A DNA stretch of 64,000 nucleotides from the NCBI RefSeq assembly GCF_000243215.1, contig NZ_JH594598.1, positions 1 through 64,000 on the forward strand, in the 5' to 3' direction. The notes beneath the pieces are model-generated. The model had not been told where the DNA came from. It saw only the letters and a program-made list of their open reading frames with translations, and did not search any database. This document shows positions 38,688-47,395 of this stretch, piece by piece; the first letter of the stretch is position 1; every line of letters begins with the position of its first letter. Origin of the DNA: Odoribacter laneus YIT 12061. Its GTDB lineage: Bacteria > Bacteroidota > Bacteroidia > Bacteroidales > Marinifilaceae. A program made the translations under genes and the position numbers.

Positions 38688-40319
38688 TTACTCTTCTTGT
38701 TTTTGAGCTAATGTTAAACCACATACCCCTTCGTATACCCAAGCGATATATTCATTTTCACGTAAAGTATCTCCCCAGGCAATAGGAGCCATTCCCTTCC
38801 ACCTCTCATTCAGGAAAGAAGCCAAATCCTCTTTTGCCCTGCGCGTACAATATTTATGCATACTACTCATCAATCCGGCAGCCCGGCAGGCACATAATTC
38901 TCCCTGACAGGTTCCCATCCCCACACGCGTACGTCTCCTTAGATCTACCAGATTATTGACATCCAGTTCATTCAAGGCATATTTCACTTCTCCCACAGAG
39001 ACTTCTTCACATTCACAAACCAAACTGGTATCTAAAGAAGATGTATCTGACAATTTTTCGGCCCGATCGCCATGACGATAAATAGTAGAATTCCGCTGTG
39101 CTAAAGGGACAGAGATCATCTTTTTCTCCACTACTTCCGTTGTCTCCCGGGAACCAGGCAATTTTTCCGTTGCTGTCGTACAAACGGCATTCACATTCAA
39201 TTTTTTACAAATCAAATCGGTTGTCCATTCGGCCATTAACCGGTATGTCATCAGCTTTCCGCCTGTAATGGTGATAAAACCTTCCAATCCGTCCCTGACA
39301 GCATGATCCAACAAAACAATCCCGCGGCTCACCGTGCGTCCACTCGGATCGTCCTCAGAAGCCACCAAAGGCCGTACGCCGGCATAAGCCCTCAAAATCC
39401 GAGTCTGCGCCAATTGAGGTGATAATTTTTCACCTTCCTGCAAAAGCAAATCCACCTCTTTAGCCGTCACCAACATATGGTCAATTTCTTCAAAAGGGAT
39501 CTGCGTAGAAGTAGTACCAATCAGAGAAATCGTATCTCCAGGTACCAGAATATCGGCATCAGCGGGTTTACGACAACGGTTCAACACCATATTATTGACA
39601 CGATGGCCAAAAATCAACAAAGCCCCTTTGGCAGGCAACATATTGATGGTGATACCCGCCAAATTGGCGATATTATGTCCCCATATTCCTCCGGCATTTA
39701 CCACAACCGAAGCATAATAAGTAGTCTTTTCCTTTGTTTTATGATCCCATACCTTCACTCCAACAATGCGATCCTGCTCCCGTAATAATTCTGTTACCTC
39801 CTGATAGGTCAGCACTTTCGCCCCATGATCTTTTGCATCTATAATATTGGAAGCGGTCAGACGGAAGGGATCCACAGAACCGTCAGGGACCCTCACGGCC
39901 CCGATAATAGCGGAATTAGCAGAAGGTTCTAACAAAAGCGCCTCCCGGGGATCAATGACATCGGCCCGGATTCCCGCCTCACGGCAAGCCTTTACAAAAA
40001 GAGCCTGGTATTGAATATCATCTTCCGGTAAACTCAGAAATAAACCGTCCGTTTCTTCTACACAATGGCTGGCAATTTTTCGGAGTATCTTATTTTCCTC
40101 AATACACTCGCGGGCAGATTCCGGATCCGTTACAGCATAACGGGCCCCGCTATGCAACAAGCCATGATTCCGGCCCGTCGCTCCCGTAGAAATATCAAAC
40201 CTCTCTATCAAAAGTACCTGAAGTCCCCTACGAGAACAATCCCTAGCCACCCCAGCTCCGGTAGCTCCCCCGCCAATTATGATTACATCATATGATTTCC
40301 TTATATCGTCCTGTTTCAT
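38688..40319 (-). CDS. glpA: Anaerobic G3P dehydrogenase subunit A
   Basis: Catalytic FAD subunit of 543 residues that oxidises glycerol-3-phosphate. The FAD-binding motif YDVIIIGGGATGAGVARDC is at 14-32. The DAO domain covers most of the chain. At the C-terminus is the BFD-type [2Fe-2S] domain with Cys435, Cys437, Cys471 and Cys476 (CEC...CQGELC), which distinguishes GlpA from GlpD. It heads glpABC. Its upstream region carries two exact copies of a 16-base sequence and a copy of the shared 9-mer. In anaerobes GlpABC donates to menaquinone/fumarate reductase. Confidence 0.95.
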   Translation of the reverse strand: MKQDDIRKSYDVIIIGGGATGAGVARDCSRRGLQVLLIERFDISTGATGRNHGLLHSGARYAVTDPESARECIEENKILRKIASHCVEETDGLFLSLPEDDIQYQALFVKACREAGIRADVIDPREALLLEPSANSAIIGAVRVPDGSVDPFRLTASNIIDAKDHGAKVLTYQEVTELLREQDRIVGVKVWDHKTKEKTTYYASVVVNAGGIWGHNIANLAGITINMLPAKGALLIFGHRVNNMVLNRCRKPADADILVPGDTISLIGTTSTQIPFEEIDHMLVTAKEVDLLLQEGEKLSPQLAQTRILRAYAGVRPLVASEDDPSGRTVSRGIVLLDHAVRDGLEGFITITGGKLMTYRLMAEWTTDLICKKLNVNAVCTTATEKLPGSRETTEVVEKKMISVPLAQRNSTIYRHGDRAEKLSDTSSLDTSLVCECEEVSVGEVKYALNELDVNNLVDLRRRTRVGMGTCQGELCACRAAGLMSSMHKYCTRRAKEDLASFLNERWKGMAPIAWGDTLRENEYIAWVYEGVCGLTLAQKQEE

Positions 40320-40354
40320 TTATGATGAAGATTTTATTTTCAAACACAAAGAAA

Positions 40355-40422
40355 GAAATAAAATGAAATAATTCAAAATAAAAACGAAACTTTTTCACCT
40401 AAAAACGAAATAAAATGAAATA
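40355..40422. promoter_or_regulatory. Twin 16-bp repeat and candidate GlpR site before glpA
   Basis: GAAATAAAATGAAATA occurs exactly at 40355-40370 and 40407-40422, 52 bases apart. The second copy overlaps AAACGAAAT (40403-40411), the reverse complement of the 9-mer found before glpK and glpR. A further AAAACGAAAC is at 40381-40390. The spacing is about five helical turns, fitting a looping repressor. No perfect -7 is visible for glpA; the best is TTATTTTG (7 of 8) near 40374. Confidence 0.5.
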
Positions 40423-40633
40423 TCAATTCTTTAAAAAGAGGGAAAATAAAGCTAAATGCCCGGATTGTTAAGAATTCGGATTGCTAAAAAACGGGGAAGT
40501 TTAACAGAAAAGTGTTTTTCTTGTAAACCCTTGAGGGAATCGTGAGCTTCAACCGAAAAAATCATCCTGACTGAGCCAACAGGTTATAGTTAGTCCGGTA
40601 TATCACTTCTCCTTTACGCTACCAGATTCATTT
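40423..40633. other. Gap between the glpA control region and the MFS gene
   Basis: About 210 bases without a gene. It includes a short direct repeat (CGGATTG at 40459-40465 and again near 40480). I see no terminator or promoter that I would stand behind. Confidence 0.4.
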
Positions 40634-42037
40634 TCAAGGTTCACGCCTCTTTAAAGGCATCTGTTGCGACAAACGCAGACAGCTGACGACAGCCGCTACA
40701 GCAGCAAATCCGATTCCTACAAACAAACTGGCAAACGTATGTGGCTGAGCATTCGTCAAATTGAACAAAAGAGCTACCAAGGTAGCGCCCAAGGTCTGCC
40801 CCAGTAAACGGGCCGTTCCGATCATACCGCTGGCTCCCCCACTCCGGTTTGCCGGAGCAGCAGAAATAATCGTACTGTTATTAGGTGTCTGAAACAAACC
40901 GAATCCGGCCCCGCATACAAACATACGCCAGATAATATCGGCATCCGGAGGGTCCGAAGGTAAGGCCGTGAGAGCATACAATCCTGCTGCAAAGACCAAC
41001 ATGCCCACACAGCCCAACAAACCTGCATGAATCTTCTCCACCAAATAACCGGCTAAAGGAGCTGTGAAGAGAGTTGCAACCGGCCAAGGTGTTAATAGTA
41101 ATCCAGTAGCGACTTCACTACGTCCCCACATATTCTGCAACAAAAAAGGCAATGAAACCAATGCCAGCATCTGAGCCGTAAAAGAACAGATGGAAGTTCC
41201 CACCGAAAGGGCAAAAATGGGAATTCGCATCAAATCCACAGGAAGTAAAGGAGCTTCTTGTTTTAACTGCCGGCGAATATAAAATACTCCCACAACCACC
41301 AATAAAACCAATTGTAAGATAAGATAATCCATACGTTCATGATGAGCAAACCCCTCCATGGAATAAATCAACAAGCCAAAAGTAAGCGCATTAGCAACAG
41401 CACTTATCTTATCGAATTTACGATACTGCCGTTCTTCCCGTTTGGGTAAAAACCGCTGCCCCATTCCCCAAGCCAGTAAACCTAAAGGGATATTGATGGC
41501 GAATAGCCAATGCCAGCTTCCTAAAGAAAGTATAGCACTGGCTACGGAGGGCCCGGCTACAGCCGAAACAGCAACCACCATAGCATTGATGCCCATCCCC
41601 CTCCCTAAATACTTGCGGGGGTATATGGTCCGCAGCTGAGCCGTATTGACGCTGGTAATAGCCGCTGCCCCAAAGCCTTGCAAAACCCGAGCCACCGTCA
41701 ACATCCAAAAAGAACGGGAAAGTGCACAAATCAAAGAAGTTACACAAAACACAGCCACTCCAGAAAGAAATACCCGCCGATAACCGTAAATATCACCTAA
41801 AGAAGAAAAAGAGAGCAAAGAAACAGTTATTGCCAATTGGTATGCATTCATCACCCATATTGTGGTAGAAGGAGTGGTTCCGAATTCCCGGGAAAGCGTA
41901 GGTAAAACAATGTTGACGATGTTTGCGTCCAGCACAGACATAACCAATGCTAAAGAAGCTGCCATAACTGCCCATATTCGCTGAGGATTGGGTAATCCAT
42001 CCCTCTCTTCAGTTGCGATGACAGGATTTTGAAACAT
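40634..42037 (-). CDS. MFS drug exporter, DHA2 (EmrB/QacA) family
   Basis: Integral membrane transporter of 467 residues with about 14 membrane segments, of the proton-coupled drug-export branch with 14 helices. The first helix contains LDANIVNIVLPTL with the conserved Asp. The loop 2-3 motif GDIYGYRRVFL and motif C GPSVASAILSLGSWHW (near 160) are intact. The natural substrate is unknown; such pumps often export lipophilic drugs or metabolites. It lies beside the glp locus but has its own -7 element and no evident functional link to it. Confidence 0.88.
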   Translation of the reverse strand: MFQNPVIATEERDGLPNPQRIWAVMAASLALVMSVLDANIVNIVLPTLSREFGTTPSTTIWVMNAYQLAITVSLLSFSSLGDIYGYRRVFLSGVAVFCVTSLICALSRSFWMLTVARVLQGFGAAAITSVNTAQLRTIYPRKYLGRGMGINAMVVAVSAVAGPSVASAILSLGSWHWLFAINIPLGLLAWGMGQRFLPKREERQYRKFDKISAVANALTFGLLIYSMEGFAHHERMDYLILQLVLLVVVGVFYIRRQLKQEAPLLPVDLMRIPIFALSVGTSICSFTAQMLALVSLPFLLQNMWGRSEVATGLLLTPWPVATLFTAPLAGYLVEKIHAGLLGCVGMLVFAAGLYALTALPSDPPDADIIWRMFVCGAGFGLFQTPNNSTIISAAPANRSGGASGMIGTARLLGQTLGATLVALLFNLTNAQPHTFASLFVGIGFAAVAAVVSCLRLSQQMPLKRREP

Positions 42038-42064
42038 CTCTTTTCTGCTTTAAAATAATCCCGG

Positions 42065-42072
42065 CAAAAATA
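42065..42072 (-). promoter_or_regulatory. -7 element for the MFS gene
   Basis: Minus-strand TATTTTTG matches TAnnTTTG fully, 27 bases before the start codon. No -33 TTTG at the normal distance. Confidence 0.45.
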
Positions 42073-42313
42073 CAATTTTGATCGGTAAACTCCCGGCTAT
42101 CCGTCAAGCATTTCCCTTACTTTTCCTGAATTTAACTTAATTTTATAAGCAAATCCTAACGAGAAAGGAAGCTTACACCCCCCTTCCGTTTTCTTCCCCT
42201 AAGTTCCCTGAAACTGCATCCGCTGAAATCCCGTAAAATCAGCATTAAAAATATCCGTCATAAGATCGTACAAAGGAGATACTATGATTTATTTATAACT
42301 TATCCAAATCCAG

Positions 42314-43150
42314 ATGAAAAAAGAAATAATTTTCCGGAATCAGGTAACAGTTCCCGTATTGGGTCAAGGCACTTGGAATATGGGGGAAAATGCGTTCAAA
42401 AAAGCCGAAGAACTAAAAGTTTTACAAAAAGGGATTGAACTGGGTATGACGGCCATCGATACAGCAGAAATATACGGAGAGGGCCGTTCAGAAATATTAG
42501 TCGGAGAAGCGATCAAAGGGCTGAGAGAAAAAGTATTTCTAATCAGCAAAATTGCCCCTTCTCATGCCAGTCACAGAGGGACCCGTATAGCCTGTGAAAA
42601 TAGCTTAAAAAGACTAAAGACAGATTACCTGGATCTTTACCTTTTGCATTGGAAGAGCCGTATTCCTATAAACGAAACGATCTGTGCTTTGCAAGAATTA
42701 CAAAAAGAAGGAAAGATAAAACAATGGGGAGTCAGTAATATGGATACAGCGGATATGGAAGAAATTTATGCTCTTCCGGAAGGGAACAATTGCGGAGCCA
42801 ACGAAGTTTTATATAATTTAACCCGCAGGGGCATTGAATATGACCTTCTTCCCTGGTGCCAGAAAAATCATTTACCTCTTATTGCCTATTCTCCCATCGA
42901 ACAAGGCCGCTTGCTCAACCACAGCGGTTTGAAAGCAATTGCAGACAAACATTCCGCTACACCTTCCCAGATTGCCCTGGCTTGGATTTGCCGGCATCCG
43001 GATGTCCTTGCGATCCCCCAAACCTCTTCTTTAGAGCATTTAGAAGAAAATTTTAAAAGCCTCTCTATCCGGCTTACAGAAGAAGATCTGACAGAACTAG
43101 ACCGTTATTTCCCAGCTCCTACACAAAAAAAACGTTTAGAAATGATTTAA
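42314..43150 (+). CDS. Aldo/keto reductase
   Basis: NADPH-dependent reductase of 278 residues with a TIM-barrel. The catalytic tetrad is complete: Asp49 (AIDTAEIYG), Tyr54, Lys79 (ISKIAP) and His112 (LLHW). The family signature LGQGTWNMGE is at 16-25. The C-terminal IALAWICRHPDVLAIPQTS is the phosphate-binding region for NADP. The substrate is not predictable from sequence. It stands alone between an MFS gene and a small zinc-ribbon protein. Confidence 0.92.
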   Translation: MKKEIIFRNQVTVPVLGQGTWNMGENAFKKAEELKVLQKGIELGMTAIDTAEIYGEGRSEILVGEAIKGLREKVFLISKIAPSHASHRGTRIACENSLKRLKTDYLDLYLLHWKSRIPINETICALQELQKEGKIKQWGVSNMDTADMEEIYALPEGNNCGANEVLYNLTRRGIEYDLLPWCQKNHLPLIAYSPIEQGRLLNHSGLKAIADKHSATPSQIALAWICRHPDVLAIPQTSSLEHLEENFKSLSIRLTEEDLTELDRYFPAPTQKKRLEMI

Positions 43151-43334
43151 TAAACGATTGAATTCCCCTCAAATTCTCCAGAAAAGAAAAAATCATCTTT
43201 GTTTCCGTGAAATCTACAATACAAAACGTCTGGGGAGCCGGATAAAAGTGGAATAAATACGCTGGAAGTATAAAATATACTGGAAAACCCCAAGAAAGAG
43301 GAACTCAAATTTTAAAATAAGCCCCCTTATTTAA

Positions 43335-43342
43335 TAATTTTG
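43335..43342 (+). promoter_or_regulatory. -7 element for the small zinc-ribbon gene
   Basis: TAATTTTG is a perfect TAnnTTTG match, 70 bases before the start codon at 43412. No -33 TTTG at the expected place. Confidence 0.5.
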
Positions 43343-43411
43343 CCCCCCTTGATTTCAGCTTATTACCTTCCTGCAACGCCTAATTAATGTTAAAATAGAA
43401 CTTCTAAAGTT

Positions 43412-43690
43412 ATGGGAACAAAATTTTGTCAAAGTTGCGGTATGCCTATGATAGCTTCGGAACAATTCGGAAAAAACGAAAACGGAAGTATAAACGAAGA
43501 TTATTGCAGTTATTGTTTTCAAAATGGTAACTTCACACAAGACTACACCATGGAGGAAATGATTGAACATTGCGCTCAGTTTACAGACGAATTCAATAAA
43601 GGAAATAATACAAACTATACAAAAAAGGAAGCAATAGAAGAAATGAAAAAATTCTTTCCTCTCCTAAAACGCTGGCAACAACAAGTTTAA
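43412..43690 (+). CDS. Small zinc-ribbon protein
   Basis: Protein of 92 residues with an N-terminal zinc ribbon formed by Cys6, Cys9, Cys32 and Cys35 (FCQSCGMPM and DYCSYC). The remainder is helical (FTQDYTMEEMIEHCAQF). This fits the putative zinc-ribbon family PF12674, found in many bacteria and archaea as an uncharacterised protein, sometimes linked to transcription regulators. It has its own -7 element and a strong convergent terminator. The function is unknown. Confidence 0.85.
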   Translation: MGTKFCQSCGMPMIASEQFGKNENGSINEDYCSYCFQNGNFTQDYTMEEMIEHCAQFTDEFNKGNNTNYTKKEAIEEMKKFFPLLKRWQQQV

Positions 43691-43715
43691 AAGAAAAATT
43701 CCTTCCTAAAATCCG

Positions 43716-43752
43716 AAAAGTAAGCTGACCGTATCCTGGTCAGCTTACTTTT
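43716..43752. terminator. Bidirectional terminator, 15-bp stem
   Basis: AAAAGTAAGCTGACC and GGTCAGCTTACTTTT are perfect complements around a 7-base loop. The A/T ends give a short T-run on each strand. It separates the zinc-ribbon gene (plus) from the TonB-dependent receptor (minus). Confidence 0.9.
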
Positions 43753-43783
43753 CAGCTAAAAATATATTGCCCCTGCCTGTTTT

Positions 43784-46261
43784 TTAAAAACTATCTTCCA
43801 TCTGGTTCATCATATTATTGTTTTCCCGTGGCTGTTGCTGGTTCCGATTCCGGGAAGCTTTCATATTTCCGAAACTATACGTCAGTGTAAAATTAACAGT
43901 ACGTCCGGTGCGCCAGTTTTCAGCATATTGCCGGAATCCATCCCCGGAGGTTTCGGTTTTCCATTTCCGGGAATCTAAAATATCCCGCCCGCTCACACTT
44001 ACACTCAGCTTACGATCCCAAAAAGCCTTCCGGACTCCGGCATCCAGACGATAATTAGCTTTCCGATACCCCTGAGCAATCAATTGCTTGGAATCATAGC
44101 TTCCTGTCAATTGCACAGAAAAAGAAGCCGGAAGCGAAAAATTAGCAATCATCTTGGCATTCCAGGAGAAATCCTCATTGGTCTTACCGGTAACCGCTTT
44201 TTCTGCTCCTGCAGGAAGGTAAGAAAAGCCATCTAATTTATTGTAATAGAGATTGACCGTAGTCGTCAAATCCAGTATCCGTGAAAAATTATTTTTAGCG
44301 ACAAATTCAGCTCCCGCAGATTGAGATTTGGAAACATTCTCATAGGTAGACTTCATCACCTCCCCTTCCAAATAACGAATACGCTGAATGACATCATTGG
44401 TATTGCGATAATAAGCAGACACGGATAAGGTGTGATTTTCCCAATTCTTAATATAATTGATTTCATAGGCGTTGGAAAATTCCGGATCCAAATAAGGATT
44501 TCCAAAAGAAATATTGGTAGAATCGGTAATGTTGACAAAAGGGTTCAACTGATGTCCCCAAGGCCGGGAAATCCTACGGGTATAATTTACCTGCAGTTCG
44601 TGACCTGCCGGTAGTTCGTAGGACAAAAATACGCTCGGGAAAAGGCTGAAATAATCCTCTTTATAGGCAGGAACATCTCCTTTTTCCTGACCGAATCCCA
44701 GCGATTTGGTATTGGTATGGGAATATTCTCCCCGGACACCTGCCTGAAAGCCAAATTTATTGAACCGACCGGCATAATTGACATAAGCAGCCTGAATATC
44801 CTGATCATAATAGAAACGATTGAAGAGCGCTTCATCCGGACTTGCTTCCTCTTCTGTCTCTCCGGAATAAGTCTTTACAGGACTATTCTGATGGGAAAAA
44901 GTGCCTTTATAACCGGCCTCCAACTTATTGTTTTCGCTAAAAGAATTCACATAATCGGCCTGCAATTCCCAGCTAGTTGAACGAACATCGCTCTTCTGCC
45001 TCTGGTAAGAAAAAACTTCCCGTTCATCTTCATAAAGAGAAGATTGGGAATAAATGCTGCTCCCGTCCATATTCCAAGGATTCCAGGAGGCTGTTATATC
45101 GAGATTACTGGTTTTACTGAAATCGTGTTTATATCCTAACTCCAAATTTCCTCCACGCATTTTATTCTCCGAATTGGAAGCTCTCAGACTGCTTATAAAA
45201 GAACCCGGGATATTACTTTCATAATCGATCAATCCTTTCTGTTTACGATTACCGAATATACCAAATGCTGCCAGGTTTAAATGATCCCGAGTAGTCAAAT
45301 GATAAGTACCCCCCGCCCGCAAGAAAACCGGCCCCCCATGTCCATTATTATCGGATGTCTGATTTAAATAAGAAACCGGATTACCCGCTTCATCCAGATT
45401 AGTCCGGTTTGAAATGCCGCCTCCGTCCGAGATCCTTTTGCGGTATCCTAAATTAAAATAAGCATCTATTTTTCCACTATTATAATTTATATTTCCACTC
45501 GTATTCCATCCTCCCCGGGTATCTACACCTGCCTGTAAACTGCCATAATAACCAGCCTTCCGGTTTTCCTTCAATACAATATTGATAATGCCGGAGGTAC
45601 CTTCCGGACTATACTTAGCCGAGGGATTTGTAATCACTTCTATGCGTTCAATGCTTTCAGCCGGCATTTGCTCTAAAATTTGAGCCCGGTTATCGGCAGA
45701 CAAACCGGAAGCCTTTCCATTAATCCATACAGTCACACTGGTACTTCCCCGCAGAGAAACTTCTCCATCATTGTCTACATCCACAGAAGGAATATTACTT
45801 AGCACATCACTAGCCGTTCCCCCGGTAGAAGAAATATTCTCATCCACATTAAATACTTTTTTATCAATCTCAAACTTCATCTGTGAACGCTGTCCGACCA
45901 CTTTTACCTCCCCCAGCATCTGAGAATCTTCTTCTAAAGGAATAATCCGAAAATTTATATTCTGATCCGGAGAATCAAGGGTAAAGTTCTTTTCAAATGT
46001 CCGATAACCGATAAAAGAGATATTCAATACATATGTTCCCGGCTCCAATTTACCCAACTGGAAAACACCTTGATTGTCTGTTACAGCTCCCGTCAAAGGT
46101 ACAGTAGAACCCTCTTTTCTTACACTTACATTTACAAACTGCATGGCTTCCTTGGTCTTGGCATCGATTACTTTCCCTTTAACCGTCTCCAACTGTCCTA
46201 CAACAGCAAAACCAGGAATCGCCAGAAATAAAAACAAAACAACTAAAATTAAATTTTTCAT
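43784..46261 (-). CDS. TonB-dependent outer-membrane receptor
   Basis: Outer-membrane transporter of 825 residues. I start it at 46261 (MKNLILVVLFLF), giving a proper signal peptide; the frame is open 18 codons further upstream. After the signal (to about 23) comes a carboxypeptidase-like beta domain (25-108), then the plug (about 115-232, with SDVLSNIPSVDVDNDGEVSLRG in pieces near 151-172) and the beta-barrel of the outer-membrane beta-barrel family 3 type. The C-terminus ends in Phe after a Met/Asn/Gln-rich tail (NMMNQMEDSF). No SusD-like partner, sigma/anti-sigma pair or substrate-specific gene is adjacent, so the ligand is unknown; such receptors often take peptides, iron complexes or small oligomers. 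Confidence 0.9.
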   Translation of the reverse strand: MKNLILVVLFLFLAIPGFAVVGQLETVKGKVIDAKTKEAMQFVNVSVRKEGSTVPLTGAVTDNQGVFQLGKLEPGTYVLNISFIGYRTFEKNFTLDSPDQNINFRIIPLEEDSQMLGEVKVVGQRSQMKFEIDKKVFNVDENISSTGGTASDVLSNIPSVDVDNDGEVSLRGSTSVTVWINGKASGLSADNRAQILEQMPAESIERIEVITNPSAKYSPEGTSGIINIVLKENRKAGYYGSLQAGVDTRGGWNTSGNINYNSGKIDAYFNLGYRKRISDGGGISNRTNLDEAGNPVSYLNQTSDNNGHGGPVFLRAGGTYHLTTRDHLNLAAFGIFGNRKQKGLIDYESNIPGSFISSLRASNSENKMRGGNLELGYKHDFSKTSNLDITASWNPWNMDGSSIYSQSSLYEDEREVFSYQRQKSDVRSTSWELQADYVNSFSENNKLEAGYKGTFSHQNSPVKTYSGETEEEASPDEALFNRFYYDQDIQAAYVNYAGRFNKFGFQAGVRGEYSHTNTKSLGFGQEKGDVPAYKEDYFSLFPSVFLSYELPAGHELQVNYTRRISRPWGHQLNPFVNITDSTNISFGNPYLDPEFSNAYEINYIKNWENHTLSVSAYYRNTNDVIQRIRYLEGEVMKSTYENVSKSQSAGAEFVAKNNFSRILDLTTTVNLYYNKLDGFSYLPAGAEKAVTGKTNEDFSWNAKMIANFSLPASFSVQLTGSYDSKQLIAQGYRKANYRLDAGVRKAFWDRKLSVSVSGRDILDSRKWKTETSGDGFRQYAENWRTGRTVNFTLTYSFGNMKASRNRNQQQPRENNNMMNQMEDSF

Positions 46262-46642
46262 TTTACTCTTTATACTTATTATCGCCTCTTTCGAGAATTT
46301 CACTACAAAAACCATTCCTATGACTCTTTTTAACCCAAAAGGTTTAGCATCTCAAAAGTTTTCTTTTATTAAAATTCGGTTAATTTTTTCTTAATGCCTT
46401 TAACAATCCCCTGTTATCTAAAGGATGAAACGAATTCATTTCTTCGAAGCGGAAACAAATAGCTTACCTTCTATTCCTTTCTCAAAACCTTCTTTCAGAG
46501 AGCTGACCCAACAAATCCGAGGCCTCCGATCCGGACAATCTTCCCCATAAGATTCTTTTTCCCAATATCTTACGTAAAAGAGAAAGAGAAGTTATCCCGA
46601 ATACCAATTCCTTTTTTCCTTAGGAATATCTTTTCTTTTTAC
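46262..46642. other. Gap between the divergent receptor and sirtuin genes
   Basis: Divergent promoter region of about 380 bases. The sirtuin -7 lies directly after it (46643-46650). No -7 consensus was found for the receptor gene on the other strand. No structure or small gene is evident. Confidence 0.4.
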
Positions 46643-46650
46643 TAATTTTG
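46643..46650 (+). promoter_or_regulatory. -7 element of the sirtuin gene
   Basis: TAATTTTG, a perfect match, lies 24 bases before the ATG at 46674. Transcription would begin near 46657, so a GTG at 46653 could not be the start. Confidence 0.6.
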
Positions 46651-46673
46651 TAGTGTTTAAAAATAAGATGAGG

Positions 46674-47363
46674 ATGAAATTGGTCATTTTAACCGGAGCC
46701 GGCATGAGCGCAGAAAGTGGCATCAAAACTTTCCGGGACAGCGACGGTTTATGGGAAAACTATCGGATCGAAGAAGTTTGTACTCCGGAAGCCTTAGAAA
46801 GGAATCCGGAGTTGGTAAATCACTTTTACAATGAAAGAAGAAAACAGCTATATGCAGCCCAACCGAACAAAGGACATACCGGACTGGCAGAACTGGAAAA
46901 ATATTTCGATCTCCAAATCATCACTCAAAATATAGACGATTTACACGAAAGAGCGGGTAGCAGCCGGGTATTGCACTTACACGGAGAACTGAAAAAAGTA
47001 AGGAGTAGTAAAAACCCGGATTTGATATATGATCTGAAAAGTTGGGAATTAAAACCGGGCAGCCGCTGTGAAGACGGTTCTCTTTTACGCCCGCATGTGG
47101 TATTTTTCGGAGAAGCCGTTCCAAACATTGAACCCGCTATACAACTGGTAAAACAAGCCGATATATTCGTCGTCATCGGAACGTCTTTAGCCGTTTATCC
47201 GGCAGCAAGCCTGTTAAACTATGCTCCGGAAAACATTCCGATCTTCGTGATCGATCCTAAAATTCCTCAACAGGCACGACATTACGGTTTCCATTTGATA
47301 GAAAAAGGAGCATCAGAAGGAGTCGCCGAATTACAGAAAATTTTATTATCAGCAGCTCACTAA
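46674..47363 (+). CDS. cobB: NAD-dependent protein deacylase, CobB/sirtuin class III
   Basis: Sir2-family enzyme of 229 residues that removes acyl groups from lysines using NAD. The Rossmann motif ILTGAGMSAESGI is at 5-17, the catalytic His is His103 (LHLHGEL), and TQNIDDLH and the C-terminal VIGTSLAVYPA are present. Tyr52 and Arg55 (HFYNERR) match E. coli CobB Tyr92/Arg95, which favour succinyl and malonyl groups. The zinc-binding cysteine pairs of other sirtuins are missing. ATG 46668 (two codons earlier) is also possible. rlmD follows 32 bases later and may be co-transcribed. Confidence 0.93.
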   Translation: MKLVILTGAGMSAESGIKTFRDSDGLWENYRIEEVCTPEALERNPELVNHFYNERRKQLYAAQPNKGHTGLAELEKYFDLQIITQNIDDLHERAGSSRVLHLHGELKKVRSSKNPDLIYDLKSWELKPGSRCEDGSLLRPHVVFFGEAVPNIEPAIQLVKQADIFVVIGTSLAVYPAASLLNYAPENIPIFVIDPKIPQQARHYGFHLIEKGASEGVAELQKILLSAAH

Positions 47364-47395
47364 ATACATCAATAACTCATTTTATTTATTGCTTC

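Noticed and set aside
46653-46673. GTG start for the sirtuin
   Set aside because: It is upstream of the transcript start expected from the -7 element at 46643-46650.
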